Below, piece after piece: positions 1 through 10,562 of a DNA stretch of 64,000 nt. The DNA comes from Burhinus oedicnemus (Eukaryota > Chordata > Aves > Charadriiformes > Burhinidae): NCBI GenBank assembly GCA_008921705.1, contig VFFE01009164.1, positions 920,139-984,138 on the forward strand. The letters run 5' to 3'. The notes under the pieces were generated by a model. That model worked only from the letters and a program-made list of their open reading frames with translations. It ran no database searches and was not told where the DNA came from. Both the position numbers and the translations under genes were made by a program. How positions within the stretch are numbered: the stretch's first letter is position 1; each line of letters begins with the position of its first letter.

Positions 1-2876
1 TTGGGGGTGGTAAGCTCTTGCTGGGTGTGCTTATTCTTAATTCGATATTCATACAGCACTGTTTGCCTATGTGGATAGCTAAATCAACCATTCAGAAAAC
101 AGCACCAGGGTAAACCTGATGAATACAGTTACTACAGCAATTCTCTGCTACTTCCTGGCATTTCAGTTAAGGTTAAAGACCCCTTTTAAATGCCTTGGTT
201 TTCTGTGGTCATTAATTTGATCCATAATATTCAAATTATAAGAGCCTAGTTTTCTTCTCATCAGCACTCCACGATTTTATTAACTGGCCCGATTTAGCTT
301 AAACGCACAACTATGTGTTGTAGAGCACACACAGGAAAAGACTACTCACTTTCTACTATGATTTTTCCAGAATTCTTATAAACAGAGATACTTGCTATGA
401 ACTAGAGAGTAAACACCATTCTTGAGGAAAGCCCCCGGGTTCAATGGCAGCAGCTGCACGCACACCACTGCATCATACAGTAGAAGCTGTCAAAACGTTT
501 GTTCTGGGGAAAAGGATTGCTCTGGCTCCCCGATACACTGTGCATCAGGAAAAAATGTAAGAAGGAGTATTTTCAAATACAGATATGAGTACTTATCATT
601 CCTCTACCGGTATGTGTCTGCATACTAGTTTTCCATTTATGTCATGGGGATTTTCCAGAAGGAGCTATTCACCACTGAAGTATTCAGATCCTGCGGCTGC
701 AGGTACAGCCTTGGGTTTAGAAGCTGGAGAGAGCCCAGATGCTTCCAGCTTTTGTCAGTTCCTGCTCTCTGAATTGCTTTGGACGCTTGCTCCAGCTCCT
801 ACAGCCAACACGTTGCCCTTCTTGCAGTTAGTAAAGCAAAATAATATCATCTTGACGCTTTTCTGCTGGGCTTGCTTTGGAAGATACTATGAGCAGGAAA
901 AAAATGTGTCTTGCATAGCGAAAAAATATGGCATATAAGGCTTCTTATGCCCTTATATAGAGAAAGGATACTCTGGAGTGCTTGAAATGCACAAAATAGC
1001 TGGGGGCGCAGGCTGGACTCTGAAATGCAGATGTCATTGTGGAGGATCTGCCCCTGTGGAGAGGCTGCTGGCAATGCGGGCACCCACCGGAGTCACGCCT
1101 GGCTGAGATTTGGAGGTTGTGCTGACAGACTCTCAGTAGATGGAGAAATAATTTCAGGGTAGGGTGACTAAAATAACATTGCTTTACCCAGACGTTGCAC
1201 ACAACGTATCTTCCAAGCTTGCTGAAGTATTACCTGTAATAGCTTTACGGATCCTGCCCCACCTCCCTGCCCATCTCAGGAGTCCAGAACACCCTGTCTT
1301 GTCAGTGCCATGCACAATCATAATCTAGTCCTGGGTTAATTACTAAAAGCACCCAAATGCACTCTAATGAAAGATGGTGCCACTCCTGAATGACAGTGAG
1401 CAAACACTGCGGAGTTCTTTCTAATTATGTTAGTCACTTACTGGCCAGGAAAAAAAAAGGCTTGAAAATAATTTATTGGAGAAGTATTATTCATGTCTAC
1501 ATCTGATTGCTGATGAGTCAAACTCAAAGAGAAGAAAAGCTTGGTCACAAATAGGTTTTTCAACACTGGGCTGAAAAATAGCCAAAGAAACTGTTCAGGC
1601 GAATGTCTTAAATAACTATGGATCTCCATTTTATTAAATGCAGGGGAAATAAACATTTCTTGGGAGATGGCTGTATGGCTTTAACTAGAACTGAATTTAG
1701 GCCTAAAATTAGGAATTTTTTTTTTTCATGATGAAGGATTGTTAAGAAGTAATGATTTTGTTGGGTAGGAATTCCTGTTTGGTAAGTATTTCTACTGGAT
1801 TTGTATATCCAGACCAAGTATCTGTATCTACAATAGCTCACAGATGCATCACACCTGACTTCATCTGATAGCTTGGAGGGTTGGGGTCCATTGAATACGT
1901 TGGTTTGATTCAGTCTTTAATCTCAGTTTTCTGATTGGTGGCTTAGTTTAGAGAATTGCCCGTGAAGTCAGAGTGTACTGGCTGGGCGTTTTGATAGCTC
2001 TGGTGCTAAAATGCTTTAAGTCGTATTTTCCCCAGTTTTTCTCCCAGATTGAAGCATTAATCACTCAAACATTTGTAAAAGGTTTGTTTCTAAAGATATT
2101 AAGTACCCACACATCTCTCTTCATCTTATTTTCATGTTATTTAAATATTCTGTATTTGCTGTTGGAATTCCTTTATCAGAAAGTTCTAAAATCCATAGGA
2201 TTAGTAAGTAAATGCTTTTTCAAAGGGGCAACTTATTTCTGTATACTTAACTTTCCAGCATACCAAGACATGATATAAGACTCTTGCTGAAAATTATTTA
2301 AAGTAGCCCAACTTTGCTTACTTTCTTTTGACATTAGGGATATTTCTGAGATGATCATTAAGCTAGGTGTAATACTAACAACATTTTTGTCCCCCTTCTC
2401 TTTTTTCAGCTTGAAGTGAGGGGAAATTTAACCACTTAGTTCCAATTAAAAAAAAGAAATTATTTAGCTATGCGATCGCGAGTCAGTCTCTCTGTCGTAC
2501 TTAACCCTGGGCGCTAGGAAGCAGAGTTTCTTATCTTGTGCTCCAGCCATCCATCTGGTACACACATCTGTGGTGTTCAAAATGTCCGGATGGCAGAACC
2601 ATCTCTGCCGTAGGTCTTTCTGCCCTTCAAAGTGACCAGCACCCCCAGCCTGCGGCAGGGGCCTGGAGCGGGGAAGGATACTCTGTTCCGAGGAGCAACA
2701 GGAGTGCCACAAAGGACACAGGAGTGGTACAGAAGGTGCCAAGCCGGATGGTGGAATAGCTTCCTTCCAAAAACTGTTGTTTAAAAAGTAGCTTAGGTCA
2801 TTATACTGTTGTTGTCAGCTATTCAGGTGCTATACAGAAGGCACGTGACCCACTCAGCCCATTCGAGAAACTGGGT
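1..2876. other. Intergenic, nothing recognised
   Basis: AT-leaning unique sequence. Open frames are short and lack any domain or codon pattern I can recognise. A small GC-richer stretch at 2460-2760 has two CpG-containing sites (GCGATCGCGA near 2472) but no gene. Confidence 0.6.
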
Positions 2877-2990
2877 GTAAGAACATATGCCACGCTCTGC
2901 TGGGCTCGATGAAAGATCTGCCTAGCCCAGTATCCTGCCACTGGCTCAAAATAGATGCCAAGGGAAGCATGTAAGGGCAAGACAAGTGTG
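2877..2990. repeat. Ancient amniote CR1-like repeat fragment
   Basis: TGTAAGAACATATGCCA, then CTGCTGGGCTCGATGAAAGA and CCTAGCCCAGTATCCTGCC followed by ACTGGCTCAAAATAGATGCC. This resembles the reptile and bird repeat with the phrase 'agcccagtatcctgtc...agtggccaataccagatgc'. Recognised from memory; orientation and exact family not decided. Confidence 0.55.
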
Positions 2991-5900
2991 TGACAGTGCT
3001 TGCCCAGTGTGTTTTCCCAGCTTATCATGACAGAAGTGGCTCCATAGCTGCAGGCAGCATCTTTGTAAGCCCTTGGTGGCCTTTTCTTCCAGGGATCTGC
3101 CTCGTTGCTTTCTAAACCCCCGTAAACTTCTCGCTGCAGTAGCATTTTCATAGCTTAGGGAGGAACTTCCCCAAATCAGGACTGGGTGACAGGGCACACC
3201 ATTGAAGAAGCAGGAACTATATGGTTTTATATAGGGGACACACATAGCATTACAGTCACCTGAGTAGAGGGGCTCTGTGAAGGGGGAACCACCCTGTGCC
3301 CCTCAGGAAGCAAACTGGCAGGTTCAGCAAGGTGTTTAACCCACCTCCCTCGCACAGTGCCGTTGCTCTGTAGGTGAAGAGAAGCCATGGTCCTGCAGGG
3401 TCACCGGTGCAGATCCTGCCGAGTGCTAAGTGCCCCACAATAAACTGAAAAGAAATAAGCATCCGATGTTTAAAGAAAGAAGCGCTGTGAGGGAAAATAC
3501 TGTGTATTTGAGAAAATTCTTTGAAACTTGAGTTTGTGTGGTCAGATAATTTCTAAATTTTCTAAACCACTCACAAACCCACTCACTTGTAACCTGTGGG
3601 GAATAAGTACTAGAATAAAATGAATTCAGAAGGTGAAATTGACAGTGTCGTATTTTATGTCTTTATCTTTTCATCTGTGCATTTTTCTGCAGGCCGCAAA
3701 CTATTCAGCAATAAATCATACATCTTGACCTTAGAGAGACCTGTCAGTTAACCTCTTTGGATAAATACTGCACTTCGGACCTGCCTATTAATTTTATCTG
3801 TTTGTTTTTTGGTTTTTTTTAACCTGTAGTGCAAAATTTACAGTGCGGTTGTCCACTTCTAACACCATTCGGAGCTTACCTTTCCCCAGCAGGGAGGAAA
3901 TAGAGGCTCGGTGTAAAAGCTTTCAGCTGTGCTTTCCACACAAAACCCAAATGCATTTAACCACAGCAGAGAATACAAGGCTCTGTGGAAGTTAACATGT
4001 TTAAACAACTTCCCAGCATCCCAGGCTGCTACATCTTTCCTGCTATGGTTGCCTGTGAAAACTGGATCAAGCTGGCGTGTGTTGCCATCATTCCTTCTTC
4101 CTGCAATGTAGATATATTTATTATATAGTTTATTCTCCTAATCCTTATGGCCAGCGGCAATTCAGATGAAATGATTCATTTGAACATCTGATCCAAAGAT
4201 AAAATGTTGGATCCCATTGAAAATTGTGTCCCTCGGGGCTATAAGGCTTCCCAAGACTGCAAAACAGAAGTGCTGCCTCTCTTCTCCAGTTCCCTGTGGC
4301 TCTGGATGCACTCAGCAAAATTGCCAATCCTTTGTTTTGTTAGTCTTCCTATAGAGTAAAAAACCCATGGCAATATATTTAACAGTGGCTACGGGTGCCA
4401 TTTTGATGGTAGAAAAGCTGTTTTCTTTTTAGCAGTTCAACAGCACTTGCCTCTTCACTTATCAAAACTGTAAATAGAAGCAAAATAATGTCAGCATTAG
4501 TAATATATGTCTTTAATCAATTCAACTTAAAATGACATGGTTTCCTAGAAATATCATATAAACACCTAAGTTAATGAAACATTAGCTGGCAGTGCAAAGT
4601 GAAGCACTCTGAAGTTTGGAGAGGTTACAGGAAAGCTCTAACATGGACTGTAGATATGTAAGTTGAAAACCAGATTTTAAATACTGCTCACATGCCTAAA
4701 CTCTGGATGCCCGAACACCACTGAGCGCTGAATTTTTTTCACTCCAAAGTTCCCCAGGGGCTTTCCGTGCAAATGCAAAACAGCTTGGCATCTGTCTCAC
4801 CACTGAGTAATTAGTAATTACGTATAGAGAAATACCTAATGGTATATCTGCGCTGAGTACTCCCAGAGGAGCATCCTTACTGCTGATCCATCTGTTACGC
4901 AAGGGGAGGGCACGGGGAGAGAAGGGAGGAGTGCATGTGTACCTTTCGCCTTTAAACTGTGTTACTGCACAGAGCGGGAGAAAAAAGAAGTAAGAATCTG
5001 TGCAACACAGTGTGTGACAAACTGTAAGGACCACAAATCAGGTCTTCCCTATTTCCTCCACTCCAGATGATTTTCCTGGTCAATAGGCTCCTGAGTCACC
5101 CCGCAGACAGCTCATTTCCCTCCTTCCTCATTTCTTTTCCCATGCCCTTCCTGGCTACTGCCCACTGCAGTGCAACTCTCATCCTCATGTACTTCCTCAT
5201 TACTGCTCTTTCATTTACCAGCTCTCCACGGTCAGGTCACTGCTTCTGCCTTGTCTTCACATCCCGAGCATTTAAGCAGTGGGATCTCAGGAAGAACACC
5301 GCTGTCACGCCCAGACCCATGAGAGCGGTCCCTTTATGGTACAGTTGCGTAGAGAACCTTGAGAGGGTGAAGAGTCAGTGGAGAAACTACAGACCAAGTT
5401 CCAATAAAACTCTATTGTCCACGGGAAAAGGGATTTGTCAGGGGTTTGTAACACAGGGAATTAGTGATTTTCTTAGGGACTGCAAAAAGTACCTTCTACT
5501 AAGTTCAAGTCCCTCCTTCATACTAAGCAAGCAGAAGAATTTCCCAATACAAGTACCTTCAAAAAATTTCTAACATAGGGAGAACATATATTTTCCCTTG
5601 ACCTTATCTGAGGCAACAGCCGCAGCTGGGTTTTTAAAGCTTGCATGTGAAAAAATAAAAAGGGATAAATTCCCTGTTGGCCTAAAAGCGCACAGAAACT
5701 GTGTCTGCTTAAGTTATTGGCAAAATTGGACATTCACATCTTCTGCAAAAATGTTTCAAGAAGATAACACTTTTTAATGTAATTCTCAGGATGGATAGTG
5801 AAAAGGAGTGCTTCAATCATGTTGATTTAGGTAATGTTTGTCACATAGCACTGGCCATTATGACTATTTCCATAATGGTAACAACCTATCTGAAGTGCTT

Positions 5901-6369
5901 TAGCAGAAAATGTGTTTCAGACTCCCTGTTGCTCACTTCTGCATGTTAATCCACTGAATCATCCAAATGATATCAGGATGCATTTTTGCAATTTTCACAA
6001 CCTTGCCTGCTGCTTTAACAACGCATGTGCCCAGTGCAGTTCAGCCATATGGAATTCAGTGGTAGGTGGCAGGACAAGGCAAATCACAGATTTGTGCTGA
6101 GATTAGAAAAATTGAGCATGTGCAATGAATTTCTGTACAAGGCTAGAAATACAAAATAACAACTCCCCTCTAAAACACCGGAGTTTTAAAAGAATAGTTA
6201 AATGGGCATCTTTGAATCCTATGTCTATATTTTAATGAACAACAGCAAAGAAAACCAGCAATGAATATCAGCAAAGAAAAACTGATTTTGGGGATGGTAA
6301 GGTCAACAAGGGGTATATGGCTGTTCACTTGAGCAGTGTGAAGGTCTTTGGTGAATCGGCTTTGTTTTT
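2991..6369. other. Intergenic, nothing recognised
   Basis: Mostly unique sequence. A pyrimidine-rich stretch at 5085-5240 reads open for 168 codons (5067-5573) but has no family resemblance; biased base composition explains it. Confidence 0.6.
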
Positions 6370-7500
6370 CATACACCTCTCTCGGCTGCTTCCTTGGCTG
6401 CTGCAGTAGCAGCGCCGTGTGCTTTGCTTCCTTCCCAAACATCTGCCTTCGAGGATGTTTTTGTTTGTGCCTGCCCCGGTAACACGGGAGCAAGGGGCTT
6501 CCAGCACCCTCCTCATCCGAGTCCCGGCTGCCACGGAACAGTTGTCTCCTCCCCAACTTCCCCTCCTGCTCGCAGCGTCGAGGGACGTGCTGGCCTCGGT
6601 GGCAGCGTGGCTGGGCCATGGGGCTGCCCTGGCTGAGGGCACCTGGGGGCTGTGTTTTCCTGCCCTCTGGGCAGCAGTGGCAGGACAGGGCTCAGTCCCT
6701 GCCACGAAGCAGGAGCTCGCTCTGACTCAGACGCACGGCGGAGGAGGAGGAGGAGGCTGTACAGCATGTCCCGGTGCTGCAGGGGACAAGGACACTGGCC
6801 CTGGCCCGTGTGGGCACAGCGGAGGCGTGCTGGTGCTTGTACAAGCTGCTCCTGGCTCCTAGCGAGGGGTTACACCAGTGCAGCCAGCGAAGCAGGGTGT
6901 CCCAAGCCTGGGGGGGGTTGCAGAGCAAATTCATTCCCCCGGGGCACTGGCAAAGCCTGGCCCAGTGTGTCAGCCACGTGCAGTTGCCAGGGAGTCAGCG
7001 GGCATTTTACGGTATCTGCTCTCAGTCCCAAACATGGCAACAAATCTTAGATAAGAGGGTTCAACACCACTCGGCACACTGTCTCCTTGTTTAGCCAAGT
7101 TTTTCCCTAAACGAGCCGGCTTTAGGAAAATATTTGGGGGAACTGCTGCTATTGAGCTGGGTTTCAATGGAGTCAGCTTTGTTTAAATGGAAGAATGTTA
7201 TAAAGAGAGCATTGAAGAGCGAAGCAATGCTGGGCAGAGCTCTGGTGGCCACGGGGCGTGAGGTTTGTATCAGGGACACCAAACGGGGAGGGAAGCACAG
7301 TAACGCTGCTGTCTGTTTGTCCCCTCACAACCGCAGGCACGTCGCTGTGTTTCCTTGCTGTTTGTTTTGCTGCTTCCCCTCTAAACTTTTTGCATCATCC
7401 TGGCTGCTTTCCCGAGCTGCGGCTCAGCGGGCCGCTTTGCTCGCTGGAGTCCTCCCATTCCCCGTAACGGGAGGGCACTAGATCGTGTTGCCATGGCAAG
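6370..7500. promoter_or_regulatory. GC-rich block with moderate CpG content, possible promoter or enhancer
   Basis: From 6370 to about 7020 the sequence is roughly 60% GC. I counted about 30 CpG by hand in 660 bp, which is near half the number expected from base composition, against almost none in neighbouring kilobases. A GGAGGAGGAGGAGG tract is at 6740-6754. Several overlapping open frames exist here on both strands, as usual in GC-rich DNA; none shows a recognisable domain. It could be a promoter of a non-coding RNA, a distal enhancer or a GC-rich remnant of nothing functional. Confidence 0.35.
7487..7500. promoter_or_regulatory. RFX X-box-like palindrome
   Basis: GTTGCCATGGCAAG matches 13 of 14 bases of the palindromic X-box GTTGCCATGGCAAC bound by RFX factors. 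It sits at the right edge of the GC-rich block. The match is seen directly; occupancy is not known. Confidence 0.5.
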
Positions 7501-7619
7501 GGCTGTTTGTTACCTCTTGCACCAGGCTCCGCAGCTGGGGAGGATGGAGAAACGGTATCTGTTAAATCAACACACTGCTTGACAAGTGCGTGAACTCTTG
7601 TGATCTACACATCGGGGGG

Positions 7620-7635
7620 AAAAAAAAAAAAAAAA
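7620..7635 (+). repeat. A16 homopolymer
   Basis: Sixteen A in a row just right of the GC-rich block. No SINE or pseudogene body is recognised to its left. Confidence 0.9.
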
Positions 7636-8350
7636 GCGGATTTTGGCTGCTTTGAATGTACTTGAACTGGGCAGTGCCCATACCACAGCTCTGACTAACC
7701 TGCTTGGCATGACCGGGATCCCTGGGCTTCTCCTCGGAGGTAAAGCACAGCACTACGTATTACGCCTCTCAAAGCAAAAATACCTTAGAGGTACTGGAGA
7801 GGGTGATTCCCGAATGGCAAAGGCCAAGCACCTGAGCAAAGCCTCCATTTACTGTGCGATTTCCTTCGGGATGCTGGCAGCCCAGCTGGAGCCTGGCGGC
7901 TTTCCCTGCCTCTGCCGCTGCAGCCGAGCCGGGGGTACAGGCAGAGAGCAATGTCGGGTGCAGAGGCTCTGATCATTCCGAAATTTTACCGTGGAAATTG
8001 ACTTCGTGCAATTAATAAGAACAGGAAATACTTCTTGTTTTCTCTCAAGAGGGGAACGTTAAGTAATGGCTTTATCTTAATTTGTCAGGCTTTGCCCTTG
8101 GGACCAAAATTAAATGGCTGGAAGCCAGCGGAGGACTCGAGAACTGAAGCATTAACACTCCAATAAATAAGAAAGAATTCATTTTAATTAGTTTTCCAGC
8201 TGAAAAATAAATGAAGTTCTACATGCCAAAAAGCTGTAATGGAGTAATGGAAAGGCCTGTGCTTATACAATAGGGCCTGATTGCAATCTCAGGGCTCCAT
8301 TTGTATTCGTTTGTAGCATGAAACAAAGGAAGGTGTTTGGATTCTCTCTC

Positions 8351-8362
8351 TTTATATAAAGC
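8351..8362 (+). promoter_or_regulatory. TATA-like palindrome in intergenic DNA
   Basis: TTTATATAAAGC, with a TATATAAAG core as in strong TATA boxes, preceded by 300 bp of AT-rich sequence with TTAATTAG (8183-8192 region) and followed by GC-richer sequence. No transcript or protein can be assigned downstream. Confidence 0.25.
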
Positions 8363-9863
8363 CTCTGCTCCAGCTCTCTGGGCTGGTCTTTAACCAGGCT
8401 TCCCACAGTCCTGCTGCCAAATCTACAAAATTTTCCTGGCTGACATTCAGGAAAGTGCTGCTCGGGCTCTAGGATGGAAAGTTAAAAGACTTTGCCTGGA
8501 TACGCTGAAACATATACAAACAGTGCTTGACGTATGGCATTGATTCATCCTGCACAGGCTGTCCCTGCTGTATCCTGGGGGGAAAGAATTGTAAAGCTCC
8601 CTAAAATCACCTCAGTCCCTGGTGTTAGATGTTAGTGAGAGGAATCATCTTAAACACTCATGGAGATGCTGCCCTTTGAGGGATTAGCAGTGTGTAGCCT
8701 GACTGTAGCACTCATCGGATCCAGAGTGGTTTTAGCCTGGGATAAACAGCTCAGATGCATTAGAAAAAAATAATCCTATGGTCAAAGATACCATTAGTCA
8801 CTATGACTAAGAGGCTGTCCTAACTGTTGCAGGTGTGATAGACATTTAGATGCTCAGGGCTCCTGTTCCATATTGAGGAGAGCTAGCACAGCTTGAGCCA
8901 CAAGCCGGTATTTATTTACCGTATCGCTATCCAATTAGTAACAGATACCAAAAAAAGAAAATAAAAAAAAAATCTCTGCTCAGTGAAGGGTGGAATAGGA
9001 AATGTCTCACTGCCATGAGCAGCCGAACAGATATGCACCTTGTTTATAAAATCACATTGTGTCTCTGAAGACAATTATCAGCTGGGCAAATGTGCCCCTG
9101 CCTCTGCCTGGCAATCAGCTCTAGGAAGCAGGACTCCGGAGGCTGTTTCTGTGGCCACCCCGCTGTGCTGATGTCCAGCGAGGAGCTGCGGAGCAGGAGC
9201 AGGAGCGGCGTGCCTGCAGCTGCCTCTTTCTGCCGGGCTTGTCCTGGAAGGGATGGCACGGGGCTGTTTCAACCCCTGGGATGCAGCCACCTCCGCAGAG
9301 GGAGCGATGCGCACCCCGCTCTCTGCAGAGGAGCCAGCTGCAGGCTCCGGCACGCACTCCTCCAAGCCAGGATGGGCTTGGTTCCTGACACATGCCTCAG
9401 CTTTTCTATTTGCTTCTCCATAAACGGCCTGGACATATAAGGGCAAGAATTTACCCTTTGCTCATCATTGCTTCAATCTACCTTTTGCCCGCAGAGAGCA
9501 GAACCGTTATGTTTTTCCCCACTCAAAGAGCACTTATACTCTGTGCGGTCAAAATGACACTGAGGAGAAGAGCCCAATGCAAAATCACCAATTGTCCTAA
9601 ACCAGGACCCCACGAGAAAGCACAATGTACAGTATTGTCCATGCTTGGGGTTAGAAAAATGTAAGTTATGCAGCAAAAAGCATCAGACTGGCTTAAGAAT
9701 GAAGCAATGTTTTTTATTTGCTGCCTGGCATTTCCAGGCTTTAGGTCAAGTTGTCTGTCAGACGTCTCTGGTGGCTGGGAACTCTCTTTAAAGTGAATTC
9801 AGGGTTTTCTGGACAGACTGTGTAGTTCTGGAAGGTAGGACTCCCCAGATATTAACAAACATT

Positions 9864-9882
9864 AAAAAAAAAAAAAAAAAAA
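9864..9882 (+). repeat. A19 homopolymer
   Basis: Nineteen A in a row. I looked for a retrocopy upstream and saw none that I could identify. Confidence 0.9.
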
Positions 9883-10429
9883 TCCCGGCATTGAAGCAGT
9901 GATGTCAGGAGCAATCCACTCACTTCCAGTTTGTTAGGAGTCAATTTAGATTAACTTTCCCGGTGGCAAGCTATGATAGAGAACAAAATGCTACTTCTCT
10001 ACTGGCACTCCTGCAGCAAGGGGATAGGATTCTTCCTATATGAAGTTGCAACATGCGGACATCAAGTGGAAAGAGATAATTGCCACTTATTAAAACAAGC
10101 AAAAGTGAGTCAGTAAAGGAAAAAGTGTGTGAAAGTTAGGGGATAAGAAAAATACATTTATATCACATATATTTGCCACACTACCAATCCTAAGAGTCAT
10201 CAGTATGAAGCAAATAAACTCTATTCATAAAGTCGAAAGAGACGAGACATTAGTTTATAGTTTTACTTCCTTATGTTTAAATGGGGCGTTTTATTTATTT
10301 CTTGTGCAATATTGTTTATAAGTGATGATGGTACCTGAAGCTTTGGATAAGAACCTTTTTGTTTAAAAATTCAAATTATGAAAATAAGAGAGTCAATAGA
10401 TTTTAAAAAAATATACCCACATGTTTTTT

Positions 10430-10562
10430 TGGGACAGAAAAGACCCTCAGATTACCCCACCTGTCCTCTATAACACAAGCCAAAATATTTCATCTAGTTA
10501 TTCTGTAACTGAACCCACAACTTGCCTTTGGTTGAAGCACGTATTTCAGAAAGAGATCTGAT
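10430..10562 (-). repeat. Ancient CR1-like LINE fragment
   Basis: Plus-strand text GGGACAGAAAAGACCCTCAGA, CCTGTCCTCTATAACACAAGC, ATTTCATCTAGTTATTCTGT, then TTGGTTGAAGCACGTATTTC and AGAAAGAGATCTG. Its order matches the reverse complement of the 3' region of an old amniote CR1 family found in turtles and crocodilians. Divergence is high. Confidence 0.6.

Larger units (their letters stand above)
7636..10429. other. Intergenic, with a conserved-looking AT-rich part and a GC-rich part
   Basis: 8040-8340 is high-complexity AT-rich sequence with a homeobox-like TTAATTAG. 9080-9390 is GC-rich again with a few CpG and overlapping chance frames. No gene seen. Confidence 0.5.

Noticed and set aside
5067..5573. 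168-codon open frame on the plus strand, the longest in the window
   Set aside because: Pyrimidine-rich sequence giving Ser/Leu/Phe-rich text, no domain, no promoter, no known neighbour. Possibly a repeat remnant.
6325..7481. Several overlapping open frames of 80-147 codons on both strands in the GC-rich block
   Set aside because: GC-rich DNA lacks stop codons by chance. The translations are low-complexity, without domains, and frames on both strands are equally open.
9044..9446. Overlapping frames of 70-122 codons on both strands
   Set aside because: Same reason: a local GC-rich patch with no recognisable protein and no splice context.
7620..9882. Poly(A) tracts as signs of processed pseudogenes
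   Set aside because: No gene-like body precedes the A-runs at 7620 and 9864, and processed pseudogenes are rare in birds.
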